From Thiothrix sp. (GTDB lineage: Bacteria; Pseudomonadota; Gammaproteobacteria; Thiotrichales; Thiotrichaceae): DNA of 64,000 bases. The stretch lies in NCBI RefSeq assembly GCF_028714775.1, contig NZ_JAQTLS010000006.1:89731-153730 (forward strand). Direction: 5' to 3'. The notes below the pieces were generated by a model. The model had not been told where the DNA came from. It made no database searches and saw only the letters and a program-made list of their open reading frames with translations. Positions within the stretch are counted from its first letter, which is position 1. Each line of letters begins with the position of its first letter. This document shows, one piece after another, positions 51,315 to 63,486 of the stretch. The position numbers and the translations under genes are program-made.

Positions 51315-53113
51315 GTATCCGTGACGTACTTTCCCCGTTTACTGCGTGGAAAAACCTGTTCCGCGATCCGGTGACGATTGCCGACCCGCTCAATGAACGC
51401 CCCGGTGCGGCACGTTATCGCGGCTTCCACAAAAACGATATGGACAAGTGCATCGGCTGTGGGACGTGCGAAACCATCTGCCAGAACGGTGCAATCGACA
51501 TGTTGCCAGTGTCCGGCGTGCCCGCCAAACTAGGCGATTCCGGCTTGCGCCCGCGCATTGACTACGGGCGTTGCTGCTGGTGTGCGCTGTGTGTGGATGT
51601 GTGCATGACCGGCTCGCTCACCATGTCCAACGAATACAAATGGGTGGAAAGCAACCCCGACCTGTTCCGCTTCACCCCCGGTGTGGACAAAAAGCATTGG
51701 GACAATGCTGAACTGGGCTACCAGCGCCATGCTGAAAAACACCTGACACCGGGCGAACGGGTCGAAATGCCGGAGTTGGAACCGGCAGCACGTATCGGCT
51801 CGTTTACCGAAATCGTCGACGGTTACAGCATCGAACAGGCCAAACTGGAAGCCGACCGCTGCGTTTCCTGCGGCTTGTGTATTGCCACTTGCCCGGCGCA
51901 CATGGCAATTCCCGACTACATCAAGGCGGTGCGTGACGGCGACTACGAACGTGGCGTGCAATTGCTCTATGAAACCAACCCGTTTTCACAGGTGTGCGGG
52001 CGGGTGTGTACCCACCGTTGCGAGGACTCCTGTGCGGCACGGCACGAAGGCGACCCGATTGCCATTCGTTGGCTCAAACGCCACATCATTGATCAGGTTC
52101 CGCAGGAAAAAGTCCTTGAACTGATCGGCAAACCCGCTGCACCCACCGGCAAGAAAGTTGCCATTATCGGTGCAGGCCCCGCTGGCCTGACCGCTGCGTT
52201 TGACCTTGCCCGCAAAGGCCACGCGGTTACGGTGTTTGAAGCACAAGCGGCTGCGGGCGGCATGACCCGCTACGGCATCCCCGAATACCGCCTGCCCTAT
52301 GATGCACTGGACAAGGACATTGCCGTGATTACCGCAATGGGTGTCGACATCCAATACAACCAGCGGGTCGGCACGGACATTGCCATGCAGCAACTGCAAA
52401 GCGATTACGATGCGGTGATGTTGGCAATCGGCCTGCATCAGGGACGTTCCACCCGTATCCCCGGTTCGGATCATCCGCAGGTACGCAAAGCGGTTGACCT
52501 GTTGCGCCAGATTACGACGGGTGAAAAGATCGAAGCGCCCAAATCCATGGTCGTGATCGGCGGCGGCAACGTGGCGATGGACATTGCCCGCAGCATGGCA
52601 CGCCTGCAATTGCAGCAGCACGGCGAAATCCGCGTAACCCTGACCGCACTGGAAGACAAGGCACATTTCCTTGCCGATCCGGTGGAAATCAAGGAATCGC
52701 TGGAAGAGCAAATCAATATCCTCGACAGCCGTGGCCCGCAAGCCTGCGTCATCGACGATAGCGGCAAATTGCTTGGTCTAAAAACTTGGAAAGTGCTGTC
52801 CATTTTCGACGCAGAGCGCCGTTTCGCCCCCCAATACGACGAATCTGACGAGCAAATCCACGAAGGTGAAATGGTCGTGGAAGCCATCGGGCAGATGGCG
52901 GATGTCAGCCTACTCGGCAACGAACTCACCGAAAAGCTGGAATGGAACCGTGGTCGCATCCAGATCGACTCCAACGGACGCACTTCCGAAAACTGGCTGT
53001 GGTCAGCAGGCGATTGCGTCAAAGGCCCGGATGTCATCAACGCCGTTGCTGACGGACATCGCGTCGCAATCAGTATCGACAGCGTATTCACCCAGCAGGA
53101 GGCAAAATCATGA
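51311..53113 (+). CDS. NuoI-like ferredoxin fused to GltD-type FAD/NAD(P)H oxidoreductase
   Basis: A 600-residue fusion. Residues 1-120 hold two [4Fe-4S] sites (DKCIGCGTCETIC and RCCWCALCVDVC) as in NuoI/MbxN. Residues about 180-260 hold the GltD-type Cys region (DRCVSCGLCIATC, QVCGRVCTHRCEDSC). From about 280 come an FAD site (VAIIGAGPAGLTAAFDLA) and a NAD(P)H site (MVVIGGGNVAMDIARSM), as in the glutamate synthase small subunit, NfnB or sulfide dehydrogenase SudA. The fusion implies direct exchange of electrons between NAD(P)H and the membrane complex. It overlaps both neighbours by four bases. Confidence 0.92.
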   Translation: MSIRDVLSPFTAWKNLFRDPVTIADPLNERPGAARYRGFHKNDMDKCIGCGTCETICQNGAIDMLPVSGVPAKLGDSGLRPRIDYGRCCWCALCVDVCMTGSLTMSNEYKWVESNPDLFRFTPGVDKKHWDNAELGYQRHAEKHLTPGERVEMPELEPAARIGSFTEIVDGYSIEQAKLEADRCVSCGLCIATCPAHMAIPDYIKAVRDGDYERGVQLLYETNPFSQVCGRVCTHRCEDSCAARHEGDPIAIRWLKRHIIDQVPQEKVLELIGKPAAPTGKKVAIIGAGPAGLTAAFDLARKGHAVTVFEAQAAAGGMTRYGIPEYRLPYDALDKDIAVITAMGVDIQYNQRVGTDIAMQQLQSDYDAVMLAIGLHQGRSTRIPGSDHPQVRKAVDLLRQITTGEKIEAPKSMVVIGGGNVAMDIARSMARLQLQQHGEIRVTLTALEDKAHFLADPVEIKESLEEQINILDSRGPQACVIDDSGKLLGLKTWKVLSIFDAERRFAPQYDESDEQIHEGEMVVEAIGQMADVSLLGNELTEKLEWNRGRIQIDSNGRTSENWLWSAGDCVKGPDVINAVADGHRVAISIDSVFTQQEAKS

Positions 53114-53604
53114 GCGAAGCCAGCATCGAACGGCTGAAAAGCAAAACCACCCTCAAGGACATTCTGGAAGTCGCCACCGAATTTGAACGCACCGCCCGCG
53201 ATTTCTACGCAGCCCTAGCTCCTAAGGTGCAGAAAAATCTCCGCTATCTGGTGCAGGAGCTGGCGGAAGAAGAACAGCGCCACTACGACCTGTTTACCCA
53301 AATGGCGGAACGTGATGACCTTGAGCAGCAACTGCAAACCGAAGTGGAACGCCCGGTCAACGATCACAAGTTTTCCGACTGCATCCACCTGCCCGATCTC
53401 GGCGAACAGCCGGATGATCAGGCCGTGCTACAGTATGCGTTGAAGCGCGAACATGCGGCGATGGAGCAGTATCATTCACTGGCGCAAAGCACAGAACCGG
53501 GAGCGATCCACGACCTGTTTTTGTACCTTGCCAATGAAGAAACCAAGCACAAGAATGAACTTGAGAAGGTCTACTATGAGACGGTGCATAGCGGCGGGGT
53601 GTGA
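53110..53604 (+). CDS. Ferritin-like (rubrerythrin-type) diiron protein
   Basis: A 164-residue four-helix protein with the diiron ligands expected in rubrerythrins: TEFERTARDFY, LAEEEQRHYDLF, KREHAAMEQYH and NEETKHKNELE. The rubredoxin domain is absent. It overlaps the ferredoxin-GltD fusion gene by four bases as the last gene of the MBX-like operon. A role in protecting the complex from peroxide or oxygen is plausible inference. Confidence 0.88.
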   Translation: MSEASIERLKSKTTLKDILEVATEFERTARDFYAALAPKVQKNLRYLVQELAEEEQRHYDLFTQMAERDDLEQQLQTEVERPVNDHKFSDCIHLPDLGEQPDDQAVLQYALKREHAAMEQYHSLAQSTEPGAIHDLFLYLANEETKHKNELEKVYYETVHSGGV

Positions 53605-53788
53605 AAGCTGCCGCTTTTAGGCACTTTCAGGGATTACCGTGGTCAGAAATCCAATCCTAATACCAGAACGCTGGTTGAGTGGGGGGACGTGTACAGCTTT
53701 AAGCAAGCGTGGTAAGGTTGCAAACCTTGGCTGATTACACAATAACTGATTTACTGATACGGTATTTTTGATTCAGGAAAGAGAAACC

Positions 53789-54631
53789 ATGTATAAAAAA
53801 TTGATTTTGGGCGTAGCTATCAGCGTTGCGCTGGCAAGCGTTTGGGCTGTTGCCGAAGAAAAGAAAGCTGAAGAAGCTGCGCCTGCGGTAGCCGCTGCAA
53901 CTGCGCCTGCTGCTGCCGCACCTGCTGCTGCCGCACCTGCACCGACCACGACTCAAACAGATAGCACCGTGCCTGCTGACTTGGCAGAAAAAATGAAGCC
54001 TATTTTTGGCGGCGCTCCTGATTCCTTGAAAGCAACGCCTGTCGCGGGCGTGTTTGAAGCCAAGTTTGGCGGCGAAATGATTTATGTCAGTGCTGATGCG
54101 CACTACGTTTTCGCTGGCGACCTGATTGATGCACAAAGCAAAAGCAACCTGACTGAATTGTCCCGCTCTGGCGACCGCAAGGCAGTCATGGGTAAAATTG
54201 ATGCGAGCAAGAGCATTGAATTCAAAGCCAAGGGCGAAGAAAAGCACGTCCTGTATGCCTTCACTGACGTTGACTGCCCATTCTGCGCCAAGCTGCACAA
54301 AGAAGTGCCAGCACTGAACGACAAGGGTGTTACGGTACGTTACTTGGCTTACCCACGTGCTGGCGTTGGTTCACCAACGTATAAAAAAATGGTTAGTATT
54401 TGGTGTGCAGACAACAAACAAGAAGCCATGACCAATATGAAAAATGGCAAGGATGTTCCGGTTAAAGATTGCACCAATCCAGTTGCCGAACAGTTTGAGC
54501 TGGGTCAAAAGTTGGGCGTTAACGGTACGCCTGCGCTGGTCACGGCTGATGGCATGATGATCCCCGGTTTCCGTCCGGCTGATCAGTTAGTCCAAATGCT
54601 GGATGCAGAAGTAAAAAACAAGGCTAAATAA
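53789..54631 (+). CDS. DsbC-like periplasmic disulfide isomerase
   Basis: A 280-residue secreted protein. A signal peptide (MYKKLILGVAISVALASVWA) is followed by an Ala/Pro-rich linker (residues 30-60), a DsbC-type dimerisation domain, and a thioredoxin fold with the redox motif in DVDCPFCAKLHKEVP. NGTPALV contains the cis-Pro. A second Cys pair (SIWCADN and KDCTNP) corresponds to the structural disulfide of DsbC. The Ala/Pro linker is unusually long. AGGAAAG precedes the ATG. Confidence 0.9.
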   Translation: MYKKLILGVAISVALASVWAVAEEKKAEEAAPAVAAATAPAAAAPAAAAPAPTTTQTDSTVPADLAEKMKPIFGGAPDSLKATPVAGVFEAKFGGEMIYVSADAHYVFAGDLIDAQSKSNLTELSRSGDRKAVMGKIDASKSIEFKAKGEEKHVLYAFTDVDCPFCAKLHKEVPALNDKGVTVRYLAYPRAGVGSPTYKKMVSIWCADNKQEAMTNMKNGKDVPVKDCTNPVAEQFELGQKLGVNGTPALVTADGMMIPGFRPADQLVQMLDAEVKNKAK

Positions 54632-54641
54632 GCCATCTAGG

Positions 54642-54684
54642 GATGGTGGGCAATGCAGTGGTATTGCCCACCATCATCACTTTT
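54642..54684 (+). terminator. Terminator after the DsbC-like gene
   Basis: GATGGTGGGCAAT (54642-54654) pairs perfectly with ATTGCCCACCATC (54663-54675), a 13-base stem with an eight-base loop, followed by a short TTTT. Confidence 0.8.
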
Positions 54685-54835
54685 CCGCCGCAACACCCTC
54701 CCTTTTTAGGCATTACCGCCTGCCGTCCCCGCTAATCCGCAAACTTCCCGTGTGATATGCTGACCAGTAATTTTTATTGGCTGTCGCTTAGCTGTATTTA
54801 TCTTATACTGGAGTGGGTTAAAATCGGAAAACTTA

Positions 54836-55462
54836 ATGATTGATTATTCTTCCTGTGTAGCGTGTCAGGAATGCGGGCAATTGCACCGCTATAATCCCGT
54901 TGCTCCCGGAAAGACAGCGACTTGCCAGCGTTGTGGTTCAGTCCTTTACCGCAACCGTCCCCACATGCTGGAATCTGTATTGGCACTGACTTTGGCAGGG
55001 CTGGTATTGTTCATTTTGAGCAACTGGTTGCCGTTACTGGGGTTGCGGGCGCAGAGTATAGAGCAGGAATTTCACCTGCTGGGGGCAAGCATCGCCTTCT
55101 GGGATGGGGGGTATCATGTCCTAGCAGCGTTGATCGTGCTCAATACCATCGTGTTTCCCTTGTTTGAATTGCTGGCCTTATTGATTGTGCTCTTGACCAT
55201 CCGTTATCGTTGGGAGCCGTCGTTGGCAATTGTGCTTTTCCGCTGGATGCGTGAGTTGAAGCCGTGGGGGATGCTGGAAGTGTTCATGTTGGGGATTCTG
55301 GTGGCAATGGTAAAACTGGGGGATATGGCAACCTTGATTATGGGGACGGCTTTGTGGTCATTTGCGGGGCTGGTGGTGACAATGACGGCTGCGACCTCCC
55401 TGTTGGAACCATTTGTCGTTTGGCGTGAGTTGGGGCGGGACAAACGTGTACCCACAAACTAA
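54836..55462 (+). CDS. pqiA: Paraquat-inducible protein A-like, first half
   Basis: A 208-residue inner-membrane protein with one PqiA domain: an N-terminal zinc-finger-like CVACQECG...CQRCGS and four helices with SNWLPLLGL and the LKPWGMLEVFMLGILVAMVKL signature. In E. coli PqiA two such domains are fused; here they are two adjacent genes. Together with PqiB and PqiC it forms an envelope-spanning lipid transporter. The next gene starts within its last codons. Confidence 0.9.
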   Translation: MIDYSSCVACQECGQLHRYNPVAPGKTATCQRCGSVLYRNRPHMLESVLALTLAGLVLFILSNWLPLLGLRAQSIEQEFHLLGASIAFWDGGYHVLAALIVLNTIVFPLFELLALLIVLLTIRYRWEPSLAIVLFRWMRELKPWGMLEVFMLGILVAMVKLGDMATLIMGTALWSFAGLVVTMTAATSLLEPFVVWRELGRDKRVPTN

Positions 55463-56102
55463 GCCGCAAACTGCCCGCGAGGCGGGTCTAATCCAATGCC
55501 GTACCTGTGCTGGTTTGAGCCATCCACCTGCCGTTTTGGGCAAGCACGAGGTCATGCGCTGCCCGCGTTGTGGTGCTAAATTGCGCTTGCACGAACACAA
55601 TAACAGCATTGAAGTGACGTGGGCATTGTTGATCGCGTCTGCATTGCTTTATATTCCGGCGAACACCTTGCCAGTCATGAGTTATTATTCGCTGGGGGCA
55701 GGGCAGCCGGATACCATTCTCAGCGGGGTTTTCCGTTTGTTGGGGTCTGGTCAATGGCCGTTAGCGCTGATTGTGTTTGCCGCAAGTATTGTCGTGCCGT
55801 TGATGAAGCTGATTACGCTCACTTTTTTGCTCATCAGTATCCAACGCAAATCCCACTGGCGTCAGCTTGACCGGATGCGTCTGTACAAAATTACCGAGCA
55901 CGTAGGGCGTTGGTCGATGGTGGATGTGTTTGTTATTGCCATCCTGACCGGCTTGGTGCAGTTTGGCAATATGGCGAGGGTGGAAGCCAATTCCGGCAGC
56001 TTTTCTTTTGCAGCCGTGGTGGTATTGACCATGTTTGCCGCCAAAACACTGGATGGGCATCTGATCTGGGATATTACCCGGCAAGAGGAACGGGATAAAT
56101 GA
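55446..56102 (+). CDS. pqiA: Paraquat-inducible protein A-like, second half
   Basis: A 218-residue second PqiA-domain protein, with CRTCAGLS...CPRCGAKL, the PANTLPVMSYYSLG helix and RWSMVDVFVIAILTGLVQFG. The most likely start is GTG at 55446, with GGGCGGGA upstream, overlapping the first pqiA by 17 bases; other in-frame starts at 55413 and 55425 cannot be excluded. It overlaps pqiB by four bases. Confidence 0.87.
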   Translation: MYPQTKPQTAREAGLIQCRTCAGLSHPPAVLGKHEVMRCPRCGAKLRLHEHNNSIEVTWALLIASALLYIPANTLPVMSYYSLGAGQPDTILSGVFRLLGSGQWPLALIVFAASIVVPLMKLITLTFLLISIQRKSHWRQLDRMRLYKITEHVGRWSMVDVFVIAILTGLVQFGNMARVEANSGSFSFAAVVVLTMFAAKTLDGHLIWDITRQEERDK

Positions 56103-57742
56103 ATAACGTCGAAATATACACAGAAGATTTACCGGACGTTAATGTGCGTGAACAGCGCTGGCCTTCACCTGTTTGGCTGATTCCCTTGACGGCTTTGCTG
56201 ATTGGTTGCTGGTTGCTCTTCCAAATTTGGTATCAGCAAGGCCCGACCGTGATTGTCCAGTTTGCCAATGCCGAAGGGATTGAATCCGGCAAAACCGAAG
56301 TGCGTTATAAAGCTGTTACCGTCGGGAAATTAAAAAAACTCAAGCTAAGTGACGACCTGAAATACATTGAAGCGCATATCGAACTGAATAAGGAAATCGG
56401 CTCGCATCTTGGTAGTGACGCCCGTTTTTGGGTGGTTAGCCCGCGCATTAACCGTTCGGGCGTATCTGGCCTGACTACGTTCTTTTCCGGCACGTATATT
56501 GGTATGGATCCCGGCACGAATACCGATGACCAAAGCTTTTATCAAGGCGAAGACCGCCCGCCAGTGATTGCCCCATCTGAAAACGGCAAGCGTTTCTTCC
56601 TGCTGTCAGATTCTTTAGGGTCAATGGATGTCGGCGCACCCGTGTTTTACAAACAACTTCAAGTCGGTGAAGTTATTGATTACAAGCTGTTACCGGCACA
56701 AGATCAGGTAAGGCTGGAAGTGTTTATCCGCGACCCTTACTACGATTTTGTACGCACCAATACCCGTTTCTGGAATGCCAGTGGGGCGGAATTCAAAGTG
56801 GGCGCAGCGGGTGCAGAATTCCGCATGGAGTCGCTTACCTCCCTGCTGATCGGCGGGATTGCCTTTGAAACGCCTAAGTCGATTGCACCGGGGGAGGCCA
56901 GTAAGGACAGCAGCGAATTCATCCTCTACCGGAACTTTGATGCTACGCAAGAAAAGCAGTATAGCCAGAAATTATATTACGTCATGTATTTTGGCGGCTC
57001 TGTGCGCGGTTTGGCAGTCGGTGCGCCGGTCGAATTCCAAGGTATTCCTGTGGGGAAGGTCGAGAATATTGACATGAAAATGGATGCCAAAACCTTGGAG
57101 GTGCGCATCCCCGTGTTGGTTTCTATCCAGCCGCAACAATTCAATGAAACGTTGACAAAAGGCGATGCAGAAACTGCCATGCGTAAAATGGTCGAGCAGG
57201 GTTTACGTGCCAAACTGGACACCGCCAGCCTGCTAACCGGGCAAAAGCTGATTACCTTGAGCATGGAGAAAAAACCGGAACCGGCACAGATTATTTCCAC
57301 CCAATTCTACAGCGAATTCCCGACAGTGGCTTCCGCGCTGGATGACCTGCCTGCGATGGCAACTGACATTATGGCAAGTTTGCAGGAAACGCTGGATGGC
57401 ATCAAAAAACTGGTGAAAAGCGGTAAGCTGGATAAAGCCGTTGATAACCTTAACAATGTGTTGGTCGAGGCGGAACAGGCAGTGAAGGCTGCTAAAACTG
57501 CGATTAATACGGTCGACCAAAAAACTTTGCCAACCGTAACCCGTGATTTAAGCGCTACCTTGCAAAAAATCCAAGGGTCAATGCTACAGCTTGACCGGCT
57601 GACCGCGCAGAATTCCCCAACCCAGTACCAGTTGCAGGAAATGCTGGAGGAAGTCACGGCGGCTTCACGCTCGGTACGTTCCTTGACTGAAACCCTGCAA
57701 CGCCAGCCCAGTTCGCTGCTCCGTGGCAAGAAAGGAGACTAA
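56099..57742 (+). CDS. pqiB: MCE-domain lipid transport protein PqiB
   Basis: A 547-residue protein with one N-terminal membrane helix (residues 24-44) and three MCE/MlaD domains: VIVQFANAEGIESGKTEVRY, LLSDSLGSMDVGAPVFYK and YFGGSVRGLAVGAPVEFQG. A C-terminal helical needle of about 150 residues follows (from QETLDGIKKLVKSG to the end). In E. coli the PqiB hexamer builds a tube across the periplasm. It overlaps the second pqiA and precedes pqiC by two bases. Confidence 0.94.
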   Translation: MNNVEIYTEDLPDVNVREQRWPSPVWLIPLTALLIGCWLLFQIWYQQGPTVIVQFANAEGIESGKTEVRYKAVTVGKLKKLKLSDDLKYIEAHIELNKEIGSHLGSDARFWVVSPRINRSGVSGLTTFFSGTYIGMDPGTNTDDQSFYQGEDRPPVIAPSENGKRFFLLSDSLGSMDVGAPVFYKQLQVGEVIDYKLLPAQDQVRLEVFIRDPYYDFVRTNTRFWNASGAEFKVGAAGAEFRMESLTSLLIGGIAFETPKSIAPGEASKDSSEFILYRNFDATQEKQYSQKLYYVMYFGGSVRGLAVGAPVEFQGIPVGKVENIDMKMDAKTLEVRIPVLVSIQPQQFNETLTKGDAETAMRKMVEQGLRAKLDTASLLTGQKLITLSMEKKPEPAQIISTQFYSEFPTVASALDDLPAMATDIMASLQETLDGIKKLVKSGKLDKAVDNLNNVLVEAEQAVKAAKTAINTVDQKTLPTVTRDLSATLQKIQGSMLQLDRLTAQNSPTQYQLQEMLEEVTAASRSVRSLTETLQRQPSSLLRGKKGD

Positions 57743-57744
57743 AC

Positions 57745-58329
57745 ATGCACGCTATACGCCTATTTTCGCTGGCAATGGCTTTGTCGTTAGCCGCTTGTTC
57801 CAGCTCCCCGACGCTGTATCACACGTTGGCAAGTAATACGGCGGGTGCGGAAATCGCCACGGATGTTTCCCAGCGGATTCACAGTTTGGGTGTAGGGCCA
57901 ATCGACCTGCCCACTTTGCTTGACCGCGAGGGCATGGTACTCCGCAAAGATGCCACCACCGTGGAAGTTTCAGACACCCATTTGTGGGGTGGGCAACTGG
58001 AAGATGAATTCCTGCGGGCATTGGTGCAGCAATTGTCGCTGCGTTTGCCTGCAACACGGGTGCAAACCATTCCGTGGGATATTAGCCAGACTCCGCAGTA
58101 TCAAGTCGTGGTAAAGCTCAACCAGTTTGATGGGGCAGTCGGTGGGAAAGCGGTATTGCGCGGCTTATGGCAACTTCAGGCAGCAACGGATGGGCGGATA
58201 GTATCCAGCGAACCCATTGCCCTAGAACGCAAGGTGGGCAGCAGCGGTATCGGTAGTATTGTTGATGCCCAGAGCAGCCTAGTTAATGACTTGGCAAGCC
58301 AGATTGTGCGTGGGCTGGCTACCCGTTGA
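57745..58329 (+). CDS. pqiC: PqiC-type outer-membrane lipoprotein
   Basis: A 194-residue lipoprotein with a signal peptide ending in the lipobox LAAC (Cys near residue 18). The body matches the ABC-type transport auxiliary lipoprotein family (YHTLAS, GVGPIDLPTLLDREGMV and LWGGQLEDEFLRAL). It should anchor the PqiB tube at the outer membrane. It is the last gene of the pqi operon. Confidence 0.9.
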   Translation: MHAIRLFSLAMALSLAACSSSPTLYHTLASNTAGAEIATDVSQRIHSLGVGPIDLPTLLDREGMVLRKDATTVEVSDTHLWGGQLEDEFLRALVQQLSLRLPATRVQTIPWDISQTPQYQVVVKLNQFDGAVGGKAVLRGLWQLQAATDGRIVSSEPIALERKVGSSGIGSIVDAQSSLVNDLASQIVRGLATR

Positions 58330-58471
58330 AAGACTGTTACACTTTGGTTGTGATCTTCCACCGTTTGACTTATATCAATATGCACGGGTCTGTTTAAACG
58401 TTAGAATAGCACTAAATATAAAAAGGTTTTTAACCGGATTATCCACAAAAATCATTCAAAGGATATTGAAT

Positions 58472-58687
58472 ATGTCAATCAGTAAAGCCGTGCAGCGAGG
58501 CACGCTCATCTATATTTATGATCAAGACGGTATGGCAGTCACTTCCATTTCCGCGCCGGGTCGTTGCCCGGATGACGGGCTGAAAGCTTATACGCCCCAA
58601 AGTGTTAGCGTGCAGAAAGGCGGGTTGCTCTATAGCTACGATAAACGCGGTCGCCAAACGGGGATTGCACCATTAAAAGTAGGGTAA
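58472..58687 (+). CDS. Small hypothetical protein (71 aa)
   Basis: A 71-residue protein with AAAGGA upstream of its ATG. It has two similar beta-hairpin-like units (LIYIYDQDGMAV and LLYSYDKRGRQTG), suggesting an internal duplication. No signal peptide or known domain was recognised. It stands alone between pqiC and the glycine riboswitch. Confidence 0.65.
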   Translation: MSISKAVQRGTLIYIYDQDGMAVTSISAPGRCPDDGLKAYTPQSVSVQKGGLLYSYDKRGRQTGIAPLKVG

Positions 58688-58729
58688 ATAGCGTCAGAAG
58701 CCATACAGATCAAGCGTAGCGTAAAGCGC

Positions 58730-58758
58730 TTTCCCCGTGGCATTGCATCCGCTACAAT
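58730..58758 (+). promoter_or_regulatory. Candidate promoter of the gcv operon
   Basis: TACAAT (58753-58758) lies 17 bases after TTTCCC (58730-58735) and about 20 bases before the riboswitch. The -35 match is poor, so this is tentative. Confidence 0.35.
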
Positions 58759-58777
58759 GCCCCGCATTCAGTAAAAA

Positions 58778-58969
58778 CTGGCAGAAGAGCTTTGCCCGCC
58801 CACGTTAGACGTTGGTGCAGACAAACGCCGAAGGCGCAATTCCGCCCGGAAACGCTCAGGCAAAAGGACTGTCAGGACTATATCTGACTCTGGAGAGCAG
58901 CGCGGATGCGCTCACCGAAGGGTAGTAACTTGCCACCCGGCAAGGAATCTCTCAGGTAACAGGACAGAG
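58778..58969 (+). ncRNA. Tandem glycine riboswitch
   Basis: Two adjacent glycine aptamers. The first is closed by CTGGCAG (58778-58784) with CTGTCAG (58869-58875) and contains GCCGAAGGCGCAA and GCTCAGGCAAAAGGACTG. The second is closed by CTCTG (58888-58892) with CAGAG (58965-58969) and contains CACCGAAGGGTAG and CTCTCAGGTAACAGGACAGA. A short linker joins them. It stands directly before an intrinsic terminator and the gcvT gene, so glycine binding should allow read-through into the glycine cleavage genes. Confidence 0.94.
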
Positions 58970-59005
58970 GGGCGGCAGGTTCAAGCGACCTGCCGCCCTT
59001 TTTTT
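58970..59005 (+). terminator. Riboswitch-controlled terminator
   Basis: GGGCGGCAGGT (58970-58980) pairs with ACCTGCCGCCC (58988-58998) across a seven-base loop, followed by seven T. It lies directly after the second glycine aptamer and 28 bases before gcvT. Confidence 0.92.
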
Positions 59006-59032
59006 GTGCCTAACACCTTGGAATAATACTAA

Positions 59033-60115
59033 ATGCAACGTACTGCCCTTTACACCAAGCACCTTGAATCCGGTGCGAAAATGGTCGATTTCGCGGGTTG
59101 GGAAATGCCCATCCACTACGGCTCGCAACTGCAAGAACACCACATCGTCCGCACTGACGCGGGCATGTTCGACGTATCCCACATGACCGTGCTTGACCTC
59201 GAAGGCCCCAGTGCAAAGGTCTACCTGCTGCACCTGCTTGCCAACAACGTTGAAAAACTCAAGGAACACGGCAAAGCGCTGTATAGCTGCATGTTGAACG
59301 ACGCAGGCAATGTGATTGACGACCTGATCGTGTACCACTTTTCCGATACCACCTACCGCATCGTGGTGAACGCAGCCACCCGTGAAAAAGACATCGCGTG
59401 GATGCAGCAACAAATCGCACCTTTCGACGCTACCCTGACCGAACGTGATGACTTGTCGATGATTGCCGTACAAGGCCCGACTGCCCGTGAGCGGGTATTG
59501 GGTATGTTGCCGGAAAGCCATACGGAAGTAGCCAGCAAACTGGGCGTCTTCTACGGCGACTACCTCGGTGATTGGTTTATCGCCCGCACAGGTTACACGG
59601 GCGAAGACGGTTTCGAGATCATAATCCCGCACGCGCAAGCCCCCGAAGCCTGGGATGCATTGCTGGCTGCTGGGGTAAAACCCATTGGTCTGGGCGCACG
59701 CGACACTTTGCGTCTGGAAGCGGGCATGAACCTGTACGGCACGGACATGGACGAAACCACGTCCCCACTGGTTTCCGGCTTGGGTTGGACAATCGGTTGG
59801 AAGCCAGAAAGCCGTAACTTTATTGGGCGTGCTGCGTTGGAAGCACAGAAGGCCGCCGGAGTACCGCAAAAATTCGTCGGTTTGGTGCTGGAAGGCAAAG
59901 GTGTTTTACGCAGCCACATGAAAGTTGTTTGCGCAGCGGGTGAAGGAGAAACCACCAGCGGCACATTTTCGCCTACACTCGGCGTAGCAATTGCGCTGGC
60001 ACGTATTCCGGCAGCTTGCGGTGACACTTGCGAAGTCGATATTCGCGGCAAACTGCATCCGGCAAAGGTGGTAAAACCTGTCTTCGCACGCAATGGCAAA
60101 TCTGTTTTGAATTAA
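59033..60115 (+). CDS. gcvT: Glycine cleavage system T protein (aminomethyltransferase)
   Basis: A 360-residue enzyme that moves the aminomethyl carbon from GcvH to tetrahydrofolate and releases ammonia. Typical sequences are [42 protein letters not shown] and [18 protein letters not shown] with the catalytic Asp. Expression should be under the glycine riboswitch. gcvH follows after 16 bases. Confidence 0.97.
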   Translation: MQRTALYTKHLESGAKMVDFAGWEMPIHYGSQLQEHHIVRTDAGMFDVSHMTVLDLEGPSAKVYLLHLLANNVEKLKEHGKALYSCMLNDAGNVIDDLIVYHFSDTTYRIVVNAATREKDIAWMQQQIAPFDATLTERDDLSMIAVQGPTARERVLGMLPESHTEVASKLGVFYGDYLGDWFIARTGYTGEDGFEIIIPHAQAPEAWDALLAAGVKPIGLGARDTLRLEAGMNLYGTDMDETTSPLVSGLGWTIGWKPESRNFIGRAALEAQKAAGVPQKFVGLVLEGKGVLRSHMKVVCAAGEGETTSGTFSPTLGVAIALARIPAACGDTCEVDIRGKLHPAKVVKPVFARNGKSVLN

Positions 60116-60131
60116 GTTTTTGGAGTTATTT

Positions 60132-60518
60132 ATGAGCAATATCCCATCTGACCTGAAATACACCAAATCCCACGAATGGGTACGCGACAATGGCGACGGC
60201 ACTGTCACCGTTGGCATTACTGACCACGCGCAAGAATTGCTGGGCGATCTGGTACACATCGAATTGCCAGAAGTCGGCACAGAATACGGTGCGGAAGATG
60301 GCTGCGCGGTAGCGGAATCTGTGAAAGCCGCTTCCGACATTTACGCGCCAGTCCCCGGCGTGATCGTCGAAGTGAACGAAGCCGTGCAAGATTCCCCGGA
60401 ACTGGTCAATTCTGACCCTTACGGCGATGGCTGGATGTTCGTGATGCGCGTGGATGACGAAGATGCGATGGACGAACTGCTGGATGCGGAAGCGTACCAA
60501 GCAGAAGCGGAAGAATAA
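60132..60518 (+). CDS. gcvH: Glycine cleavage system H protein
   Basis: A 128-residue lipoyl carrier. The lipoylated Lys is in [15 protein letters not shown], and KYTKSHEWV and [14 protein letters not shown] are typical. The ATG at 60132 has GGAG upstream. It shuttles the aminomethyl group between GcvP, GcvT and the L protein. gcvP follows after 17 bases. Confidence 0.97.
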   Translation: MSNIPSDLKYTKSHEWVRDNGDGTVTVGITDHAQELLGDLVHIELPEVGTEYGAEDGCAVAESVKAASDIYAPVPGVIVEVNEAVQDSPELVNSDPYGDGWMFVMRVDDEDAMDELLDAEAYQAEAEE

Positions 60519-60535
60519 GATAAGGTAGCGATTGA

Positions 60536-63400
<2,865 letters not shown>

Positions 63401-63438
63401 GGGGTAAAAGCTTCGCCTTTACTTCCCCCCATCCCCAG

Positions 63439-63463
63439 CCCTTCCCCCGCAAGGGGTGAAGGG
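63439..63463. repeat. GC-rich hairpin in the gcvP/TPR convergent gap
   Basis: CCCTTCCCCC (63439-63448), GCAA loop, GGGGTGAAGGG (63453-63463): a stem with one bulged A. There is no T-run. It lies between convergent genes and resembles widespread GC-rich intergenic hairpins; a bidirectional terminator role is possible. Confidence 0.5.
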
Positions 63464-63486
63464 AGGAGGAAACCGCATTTCCCGCG

